Source: Nemertoderma westbladi (lineage: Eukaryota; Xenacoelomorpha; Nemertodermatida; Nemertodermatidae). From it: 42,834 nt of DNA. How positions within the stretch are numbered: position 1 is the stretch's first letter; the number at the start of each line of letters is the position of its first letter. The notes below the pieces were generated by a model. It saw nothing but the letters and a program-made list of their open reading frames with translations. It made no database searches and was not told where the DNA came from. The DNA is taken from assembly GCA_032718475.1 (NCBI GenBank), contig JAUCBJ010003054.1, forward strand, positions 1 to 42,834, written 5' to 3'. Positions 31,229 to 39,998 of the stretch are shown one piece after another. Position numbers and translations under genes: made by a program.

Positions 31229-32453
31229 TGCATATTGTTTCTTTCATTTTGTGTCTGAGTATGTTTTTTGTGTAAGTCAATAATAATATTATAATGAAAA
31301 ATGTATTTGATATTTCTTATAACATTCTTATAAGAATATTTTGGAGTGATCTTCTCGCAGCGCGATAGCCTTGTGGTCAAAGGCGTGTGAATTGTAAAAT
31401 GTAGGTCAAGTACCAGGTTTGTGTGTAATTCTGTCGTTTTTTGCAATATATTTCTTTGGCAAATTTATATTTTTCTAATATTTAAAAAGTTAGAAAATAT
31501 TCATTTTTTCAGAAAATTATTATCTTTTTTGACGGGGTAACCCTGACATGTGAAGGTATAACTCTAAAATTATACATGGTAGCGATATAAGATTTGTACA
31601 AGTTGATTCTACATTAAATTCTCTACAAAAATGGTGAAAACAATGTTTTTTCCGGAGCATTAGAACCAACATTTTTCTAAAGACCGGGCCGCTTTATTAC
31701 TTAATGTACAGTAGCTACACTGGCATAACCGAAGCAATAAACGGGCTTCATGTTACCGAATCATTGTTTGCGTTGTTTGAGTTGATTTTTTCCAGGTTGG
31801 ATTTTTTAAAGCATTATGAGTTCCCAAATATAACAACACTAAAGGTATTGCATAAAATAACATTATTATTGGTATCATTATCATCATCATCATCATCTCT
31901 ATAACTCATAAATTGCGATCGAGTAAAATGATTTCTTGAAACTATCGGAGTTTTTTAACAAACGTTATAATTCGCATTGCTTTTGCATAAATATTTTTGT
32001 CAAATTCAGTTTAGACATTCTCATGTGTCACGGGGTTCGTGTCACTAAATTGAGGCAATATTAAACTAAGATGTAAATAAAGTCCCCAAAAATTTATAAA
32101 TTATAGTTATAAATTACTGTTTCTATGGAGTTAACAGCTTAACAAAACTGCAATGTGCGACATTTGGTTTATAAACAACAATCCTTGTTACTATAACTTG
32201 GCTTTACTTTACTTTACTTTAGAACCGGACGAGAACGCTTTACATATCTCGCCAATTTGAATTGAACTGTATATCATCGTCGTATACCGGTGCATCAGCA
32301 TCAGCATCAGCATCGCGTTATTTTGTGTTTTTCCTACGTACCACAATTAGGGAAAAAACAACAATTAATATTTTTAAGCATTAATTGGAAAAACGAATGT
32401 AATAATGTATTCGGGTTATTTACCTACTGTAATATACAGTACAGTATAAAACA
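31229..32453. other. Intergenic, no gene
   Basis: AT-rich. At 31358-31425 a weak tRNA-like A/B box pair (TAGCCTTGTGGTCAAAGGCG ... GGTCAAGTACC) is visible but not convincing. ATC trinucleotides repeat at about 31874-31895 and CATCAG at 32292-32313. Confidence 0.5.
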
Positions 32454-34445
32454 TTATGACTCATGAATTGAATGAATTCTGCCACCAAATTTATTTCTAA
32501 TATTTGATTTTACTCTGCATATCGCTAAAGCGGCGCGGCTTCTTGACACTGTTAATGAGCCTTTTCTTTTCTGTAATCTAAGTGATGGAAGTGGCGACGG
32601 ACTTTGAGACACATTTGTGCTGCTCACTGGACTCCCCATCACGGTATCGATGCGCAAATACGTAAATTCAGGCGGCGGCTCAACGCTCATCAATTGCGGA
32701 CTTGCGGGTTTTGAAGGTACCAGTGGAGACAGGCTTGCGCTGCTTATTGGACTTCCAATAACTGATTCCAATCGCAAATACTTCAAATCGGTTTCATCAT
32801 TCGCTCCAAAACTATGTCGACCGGACGTCATTGATGCATCTGAAGATACTTTCATTACACTCACTGGAGTCCCACGAACTGTATCTAGAGGCAAATACTT
32901 CAGGTCAAGAGGTGGTGAACTGGTCAGAGAAGATGCAGAGTTCGATCCGATATGATTAATACTCTCAACTGAATTAGAATGACATGTAATTGTTGGAATG
33001 GATTTCCCTATATCGCTCAGCTGCAGCTGTTGTAACAGTTGCCCTTGAGCTTTTGTTCGATTTGTAGTTTGGACGTCAAAAGTTTGATTATTAGAAATCG
33101 GAGAAATTTGTTGAAAATATGGCGTCGATAGGCGGAGATTAACTTCATGATTAATTTCAGGATTGTGTATCTGTTCCTTAACACCCGATTGCTCTGTAGT
33201 GGGGTAAATATTGGTAATAGTATCATCGCTAATATAATTTGTGCACACTATTTCTGGAGTTGGAACAGGTATTTTGTCAGCGAAAGTCGTCTGATACTGG
33301 CCAATACTGTCAAGTTTGATTTCAGGAGGCAAACATTTAGTTTTTTCGGGAGAAAGAACGAACGGCATGTCGTTCCCGTCATTCTGACTATTTCCCTTTG
33401 AATTGCAAAATAACCTATTTAGATCAGAAAATAATAAAACATTTCTATGTAGTTTTGAAACCCGCTTGGCGCTTCCAGTTTTCATGATCTCAAATTTTGT
33501 CACCTGACGACGAAATATTGCCGCCAATAATACATCAAAAATCGGTCTTGCGCTACTGATTAACTGTAGAGCACGCAAATTAATATATGTCGATTTTGTA
33601 TTGCAATATGATTGAATGTCCGAATCATATACATTATCATAGAAACCAGCACATTCCATTCCAATTAAATGTCTGATATATATAGCTTCAAATAGCCACG
33701 TCAATATAGCCAACGACAACAATATTAGAGAAATATCCATCATGTGCGTTGTTTCTTTTGAATAGTCCTTTGAGGATTTGAAGAGTTGCAACACGTTAAA
33801 TTTCCAATCTGCTAATTTCTTAGATACGAGACCAGCACTTTTACAATAACGCATTTTACAAATTAATTTTAGTGATATACTAAGGCAACATATCGCAATA
33901 AACACACCTCCAAATGTTGAATTGATTTCATCTTTGGCTAACAAACTCATATTCATCTCGCTTTCAAGACTATATGAAAGAACTGCGGCAGATAAAGAAA
34001 TCCCCCAAATTGATGATGCAGTTATTGACAACACAAGTATTGGCCAAACCTTCTTGAGATAATCGACCAGGATTATCAGAAACAAACTTATAATTGCAGA
34101 GAAGATACGAGTGGGTCTTATAAAAGCGATTAAACTAGTAATTGTAGCTTTCTGTCTGTCAATAAGTTTAATATTGAGAGGCAAGATGCCAACTAGAAAG
34201 TTTTCAATGAGACAAATAAGGTCACTCAATGTTAGACAATATATTATTATACGGAGTGTCGTTGTATCACAGTATAAAACCTGTGATAATCTATAGATAT
34301 ATAAAATGCGACATATAAATACAAATGCAGAAAAAATAACCAGGACCAGCACAAAATGAATTGTCGAAAATACTATTTCATATGTTTGTAATTCTTCTGA
34401 TGCCGTTTCGTTATCCATGGAAATGTTCCATAATACTGCGTCCAT
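32454..34445 (-). CDS. Orphan seven-transmembrane receptor-like protein, single exon
   Basis: 663 residues from the ATG at 34443-34445, no interruption. Two N-glycosylation sequons (NIS 7-9, NET 12-14) precede seven hydrophobic segments at about 23-50, 64-89, 104-127, 135-158, 178-196, 236-258 and 288-311, the spacing of a rhodopsin-like GPCR. TM2 has LTLSDL, like the class A LxxxD motif, and TM4 keeps a Trp. The DRY region is altered (VDYLKKVWP), and TM7 has ARPIFDVLLAAIFRR instead of NPxxY. The cytoplasmic tail is about 350 residues, Ser/Thr-rich, with three near-identical motifs at 515, 554 and 594 (LKYLPLDTVRGTPVS, LKYLRLESVIGSPIS, FTYLRIDTVMGSPVS), followed by a basic patch. I do not recognise the ligand or subfamily. 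Class A-like assignment is inferred from topology and partial motifs. Confidence 0.8.
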   Translation of the reverse strand: MDAVLWNISMDNETASEELQTYEIVFSTIHFVLVLVIFSAFVFICRILYIYRLSQVLYCDTTTLRIIIYCLTLSDLICLIENFLVGILPLNIKLIDRQKATITSLIAFIRPTRIFSAIISLFLIILVDYLKKVWPILVLSITASSIWGISLSAAVLSYSLESEMNMSLLAKDEINSTFGGVFIAICCLSISLKLICKMRYCKSAGLVSKKLADWKFNVLQLFKSSKDYSKETTHMMDISLILLSLAILTWLFEAIYIRHLIGMECAGFYDNVYDSDIQSYCNTKSTYINLRALQLISSARPIFDVLLAAIFRRQVTKFEIMKTGSAKRVSKLHRNVLLFSDLNRLFCNSKGNSQNDGNDMPFVLSPEKTKCLPPEIKLDSIGQYQTTFADKIPVPTPEIVCTNYISDDTITNIYPTTEQSGVKEQIHNPEINHEVNLRLSTPYFQQISPISNNQTFDVQTTNRTKAQGQLLQQLQLSDIGKSIPTITCHSNSVESINHIGSNSASSLTSSPPLDLKYLPLDTVRGTPVSVMKVSSDASMTSGRHSFGANDETDLKYLRLESVIGSPISSASLSPLVPSKPASPQLMSVEPPPEFTYLRIDTVMGSPVSSTNVSQSPSPLPSLRLQKRKGSLTVSRSRAALAICRVKSNIRNKFGGRIHSIHES

Positions 34446-35894
34446 ATTATTTCAGTTTAACTATAATATAGTATTTTAATAGTATATTATTATTAATAGT
34501 AATTTATTAATATACTTAAAGTACGCCCTACTGTTATGTATTTTGTGTAGCCAATAATTATTTGAACTATTAGAGAAAATTCCGCTAGTTGTACAATTTT
34601 TATTATAATTATAATTAAATGGGCACCGGTAGCCTATGAAATATCAGATTGGCATTACTATGTTATGGGTACCCACTTTTTGACCATTTATTTGACCATG
34701 TTAATGGCTATTATAATGAGGTTTTTTGTTTTATAACATAAGTGTCATCTTCTGTGAGACGTTGGCTGTTTTTTTTAGGGTAGCGAAATGTTTTTTTATG
34801 TAGCTACTGTTTTTAAAATTTCAAAACCAAATTTTGGGTACTTTTTTGACCATGTTAATGGATATTATCATGATATTTTTTGTTCTAGAACGTAAATTTC
34901 ACCTTCTGAGAGAGGTTACCTTTTATTTTTTATTATGGTAGCTAGTGTTTTTAAAGGTAGCTAGTGATCTTAAAATTACAAGAGAAAATTTGTAGTGCCC
35001 CTTTTATTTAGACAATTTCCATATCATCAATATAATCTCGAAATGACTAATAAAAAGGTAAATAAATCTAGAAATTTTTTGGATGCTCTGGAAAAGATCA
35101 AGAAAATAACATTATTAAACACGATAAACTAGTCCTTTAAGCAACGGTACCGGTACCGGTAGTGTTTTGCTTGAGTATAATAAATAATAAATATAATAAA
35201 AATAATAAAAATAAAAATAAAAATAAAATAAAAATAAAAATAATAAAAACTATATAATTTACATTTCTGAATAGTAAACACTGTATTTTAACATCTGCCT
35301 ATATTTTGTATAAAAAACTAGCTAACGGTAGTGAATAATTACTAGCTAGGCCTACCTTGACTATCGAATAAAAATAACTAGCTACCATGAGAATCATAAA
35401 TTATGAGATGATCATAAATTATTCCAGGCAAATTTATAATTCAGAATTAAATTATATTTTAAATTTTTGTACTAGCTAATAAATAGTACAGTACTACCTA
35501 ACACAAAATCAAAAGCGCTAGCTACCATCTTACAGTCAAAAGGTCAAAATTTTGTTCTAGAACTACAGTAAAAACTCATAATGAAAAGCATTTTTAAAAG
35601 AAAAAGTTGGTCAAATTTTTTTTTCCATTATAATTTTTTTACGAGCTAATAAAAAGTACTAGCTAACACAAATTCAAAATTACTAGGTACCATCTTACTG
35701 GCAGAAGGTTAAATACTGTATGTTCCCCATACCGACCGAGTTTTTATGTGGGATTGTTATTCCCGCATGAACCAAATACACAAAATAAATTTTAATTTAC
35801 TAAGGTTTTCTTTCTTTCGTATATTTCTTAATAGCAATGCTTGTACAGTACTATAATACTATACTAACTGCTGATGTTGAATATTGATGTTCTA
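34446..35894. other. AT-rich region with local duplications; no gene
   Basis: A segment containing GACCATGTTAATGG recurs 154 bp apart (34694, 34848), with divergence. (AAAAT)n/(AAT)n low-complexity DNA fills about 35165-35252. CTAGCTA words are frequent throughout and continue into the 112-bp satellite. No coding frame is supported. Confidence 0.6.
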
Positions 35895-36457
35895 TAATAC
35901 TTTTTTTGTTCTAGAGCATTTTTTTGTTCTAGAACATTTTATTTAAAAAAAAACATAAATTTTTAAACTAGCTATTTTTTTCTACTTTTTAATGTCCTAG
36001 AACATGTTAGCTATCAATTTAGGTTCTAGAACACTTTATTTATTCTAGAACATTTTATTTAAAAAACATAAATTTTTAAACTAGCTAGTTTTGCTATTTT
36101 TTAATGTCCTCGAACATGTTAGCTATCAATAAAGTTTCTAGAATACTTTATTTGTTCTAGAAAATTTTATTCAAAAAACATAAATTTTTAAACTAGCTAG
36201 TTTTGCTATTTTTTAATGTCCTAGAACATGTTAGCTATCAATAAAGTTTCTAGAATACTTTATTTGTTCTAGAAAATTTTATTCAAAAAACATAAATTTT
36301 TAAACTAGCTAGTTTTGCTATTTTTTAATGTCCTAGAACATGTTAGCTATCAATTTAGGTTCTAGAACACTTTATTTGTTCTAGAACATTTTATTTAAAA
36401 ATAATAAATTTTTTAAACTAGCTAGTTTTTGCTAATTTTTAATGTCGCATCGTACAA
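35895..36457. repeat. 112-bp satellite (left part)
   Basis: AATGTCCTAGAACATGTTAG recurs at 35991, 36103, 36215 and 36327, exactly 112 bp apart, with a diverged unit at 36441. Units contain several TTCTAGAA palindromes and AAACTAGCTAGTTTTGCTA. About five units. The last unit is split by the LINE at 36458 and continues at 38424. Confidence 0.9.
36414..36457. repeat. 44-bp target duplication of LINE (left)
   Basis: Matches 38424-38467 at 42 of 44 positions. Both copies share variants (GCTAATNTTTAATGTCG, ATCGTACAA) not found in other units of the 112-bp array, so they derive from one unit. Confidence 0.75.
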
Positions 36458-38423
36458 ATAATAACAGCCCACAAGGAATCAGCTAAGAGGCATATCCCCC
36501 AGAAACCCAAACGAAAACAGTATGTGCCATGGCAAAACTCTGAGGTTACTTGTAAGAAAGAAGATCTTAAGATAGCCTACAAAGTTAAAACCTAACAACC
36601 AACAACCGAAAACTAAGGTTGAGAAAGCTAAGGACGATCTTAAATTGGCCTTCAACATCAGCCAGGAAAAGTACATACAGGATAAAATTGAAGCAATTAC
36701 AACTGCTCACATACAGCAACAATCCAGACTTACCTGGCAAACTGTAATTGAGGTATCTGGTCGGAAAAGTTGTGCAAAGGGGCGCCTCAAAGCCGATAGT
36801 CCTGGAGAACGTGTTGGGAAGTGGAAAAATCACTTCAGCAACTTGCTTGGGTAGCCACCAAACATCGAGGTCAGCCCTACAAGGAAAATATATGACAAGA
36901 CACTACCTATAGAAACAGGGGACTTCACACCTGCCGAACTCGAAAGAAGCATTAAAAGCATGTCCAATAATAAAGCGAGTGGATTAGATGAAATCCCAGC
37001 GGAGGTATGGAAACAGGAGTGCTAAACAGACCATTATTGAATGTTTGCAACTGGATGTTAAAAGGGGAAAAGCCACCACCAATTTGGACTAAAGGTCAAC
37101 TAAAGCCTCTCCCCAAGAAAGGAGACCTCGGTATACCAACAAACTATCGTGGGATCGGTCTGCTTGTGGTAGCTGCCAAAATATACAATAAAATGATTCT
37201 ATATAGGATTAGGCCTCACATAGAGAAACTACTGCGTAAGAGCCAAAACGGATTTCGACCAAACTAGATCAACAAAATAGCTCAGATACTTGCACTACGG
37301 AGACTGATTGAAGGAATTAAGTCAAAGAATCTCACTGCAGTCATGACTTTTGTGGACTTCAAGAAGGCATTCGACTCCATCCATAGAGGTAAAATGCTTG
37401 AAATCCTAAGAGCTTATGGAATACCAGAAGTAATTGTTGCTGGCATTGGATTGTGACACACAAGCGCAGGTACTCTCACCAGATGGTGAAACTGAGTTTT
37501 TCTCAATCCTAGCTGGCGTACTGCAAGGTGACATATTAGCACCATTACTATTTGTAATTGTGCTGGATTACGCAATGGGGACAGCCACAAAGGGTGAAGA
37601 TCTGGGATTCACACTTCAAGAACGCAGAAGTAGTAGATATCCGGCAACTACAGTCACAGACACCGACTTTGCGGATGACACCGCCCTGCTGTCTAATACG
37701 CTAGCAGATGCACAGCTTCTACTAAATAAAGTGGAGAGGGCTGCTAAGGAGGTTGGATTGCATATAAATGCTACCAAGACCGAATTCATGACCTTTAATG
37801 TTGATGGAAACTTGACAACCATTGATAATAATCAACTAAGGAAGGTCGACGACTTCCAGTATTTTGGATCATGGATAGAGAGTAGCAAAAAGGACATAGA
37901 AGTTAGGAAAGCAAAGGCTTGGGTAGCTCTATCAAAAATGGATACCATCTGGAAATCAGATCTCTCCAGGCACCTGAAGACTAAGTTCTTTCGAGGCACA
38001 GTGGAAAGTGTATTTTTATACAGGGGTGAGACCTGGACACTGACTAAATCACTTGAACAACGAATTGATGGTTGCTACACAAGACTACTAAGGGCAGTCC
38101 TAAACATCAGCTGGAGACAACACATGACAAACGCCGAGCTTTGTGGTACAATACAATCTGTATCAACCACCCTCCGTGAACGCAGATTAAGATTCAGTGG
38201 GCGCTACTGGCGAAGTAAAGACGAGGTCGTACCAGATCTACTTTTCTGGCAACCAACTAATGGAAAGCGTAGTCGTGGACGAACGGCCATAACATAAATA
38301 GATCAACTTGAAAGGGATACCGAACTTGGGAGAAACGAAATTGCGACAACTATGGAGAATCGGGAAGCCTGGAAGGATCTCATTTCCACTGTCCGGGTTC
38401 GCTCGACCTTGTAGTATTAGTAG
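36458..38423 (+). pseudogene. LINE non-LTR retrotransposon copy, RT-bearing, broken
   Basis: 5'-truncated LINE in plus orientation. Translated blocks in order: TWQTVIEVSGRKSCAKG and GKWKNHFSNLLG (about 36735-36854), KGQLKPLPKKGDLGIPTNYRG (RT fingers, about 37102), FVDFKKAFDSIHRGKML (motif A Asp, about 37350), LAGVLQGDILAPLLFVIVLD (about 37510-37570), TDTDFADDTALLS (catalytic FADD, about 37657-37695), GLHINATKTEFMTFN, and the C-terminal RLRFSGRYWR / KRSRGRTAIT. Stops or frame shifts lie at about 36595, 36852, 37264, 37430 and 38295, so no protein is made. The apurinic endonuclease expected upstream is absent. The 3' end is CGCTCGACCTTG plus GTA/TAG repeats. Its clade I cannot assign with certainty. 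Confidence 0.85.
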
Positions 38424-38530
38424 TAAACTAGCTAGTTTTTGCTAATATTTAATGTCGTATCGTACAACATGTTAGCTATCAATTAAGGTTCTTGGACCGT
38501 TTGTTTGATCTAGAACATTTTTTCCGAAAA
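38424..38530. repeat. 112-bp satellite (right part) with LINE target duplication
   Basis: 38424-38467 duplicates 36414-36457. The sequence then continues as the remainder of the interrupted satellite unit (CATGTTAGCTATCAATTAAG, then GGTTCTTGG and CTAGAACATTTT). Confidence 0.85.
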
Positions 38531-39124
38531 AAATTTAATAGTACATTGATTTGACAGTTATACAAGCCGTATTAAAAAAAATACTGTATTTTGGCAGCCA
38601 TATCTATATTTTGTATAAAAAAATCTAGCTAGTAAATAATTACTTGCTACGCAGATTATTTAATAAAAATGACTAGCTACCATGATTCATAAATTATTCC
38701 AAACAAATTTAATTGTGGATTAAATTATAATTTTAATAAAAAGTACTAGCTAACACAACATCAAAATTACTAGCACTGTAATATAGTACTTTAGCAATTT
38801 AGCGGGCATGATTGTAAAATCATTCCCGCAAAATTTATTAATAAACAATATACCGTTCATGTAGGAATAAGTAATACTGTGACTTTGGTCACAGTGTTAA
38901 TCATTCTTATATATCTTTCTAGGCTTTAAATTTTATTTATATACTGTAGTGTTTAATAATATAACCACTGAAGACGAACGGGAAGCGTGAAATACAGTAT
39001 ATGATAGATTAAAAAACATAATTCTGGAAGATTATATTTATCTTCTAAGTAGCTGGGCAACAATGTAATACCTAATACTAGTACGTGGATATTAATACGT
39101 AAACAAACTGTTTCAGATTGCTCT
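38531..39124. other. No gene; CTAGCTA-rich AT DNA
   Basis: Sequence resembling the stretch at 35270-35720 (TTTGTATAAAAAA..CTAGCTAG, CTAGCTACCATGA..CATAAATTATTCCA) recurs at about 38600-38770. Both sides of the 112-bp array therefore carry copies of a larger repeat. Nothing coding. Confidence 0.5.
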
Positions 39125-39252
39125 AGACTGCACGCAAACCAAATGTATCCCTTTCCCGGGGAAATTCGACGAAAATAACACTTAATTTACCATAAAAAAT
39201 AAAACTGTAACCTATGCTGTTCACTTTCGTTTATTGTTTTGGTTAGAATATC
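39125..39252 (+). mobile_element. MITE-like element, copy D (partial)
   Basis: Contains the left half of the family: CGGGGAAATTCGACGAAAAT, AAAACTGTAACCTA and GTTTTGGTTAGAATATCC. The right half is missing. Confidence 0.6.
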
Positions 39253-39998
39253 CAAGAGAACTTCTAGAACATTTATGCAGACGGGAGGTGGCCGTCGATA
39301 TGTCAGGCAGCCGGGTTGGCCTATCGCCCGTCACTGTTCTATGCTTTACAATAGCGATTTGATATTTCCCCGTATTGAATGCAGTACAATTCCTTATGAT
39401 AATAAATTTAATAATAAATAAAATATTTTAAAAATTATAAATAATAATAATCTTTATCTTAATAACAACCTTTTTGCCAACCAGTTTCCGTTACCATTGC
39501 AATGCAACATCCTAGGGCGAACTACTACTAACAGTAACAGTAGAACAGTAATAAGACACTAAGGCAATACTGATACTAAATTAGTATCAAATTGGTATAC
39601 CTGGCATTTCACCTGCCGGGACATTACGTATGGAAGCAGTATGGCCTATGAAACTTGACTGACTTTATTTGAGACTTGACTTTATAAGACTGTAAGACCT
39701 ACCGCAAAACGTTGGGGGTGGGAGGGGGGGGGGGGGGTCAACATGTTTAATGATAGAATTGCACTATTTTATACTATATTGTACTACAATACAAGCAAGA
39801 AATTGGATATATTTAAAACTTCTATTTGATAAAATCAAAAATTTTAGAAAAAAAAACGAAACAAAAACGAATTTAAATATATTAAACTAAACGATTTCAT
39901 AGATTGATATGAACGAAACGAATAGGCCTAATTGTTCGGATTGGAAAAACGGAAACGAAACTTAATTTGTGAAAACGAAACGAAATTGAAATGTATTT
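39253..39998. other. No gene; includes poly(G) and CGAAA-rich stretch
   Basis: A G14 run lies at 39724-39737. From about 39855 the sequence is rich in ACGAAACGAAA-type words, complementary to the TTTCGTT of the satellite that follows, suggesting shared origin. No gene recognised. Confidence 0.5.

Noticed and set aside
31358-31425. tRNA gene or SINE head on the plus strand
   Set aside because: A-box-like TAGCCTTGTGG is present but the B box is poor (GGTCAAGTACC) and no cloverleaf can be drawn.
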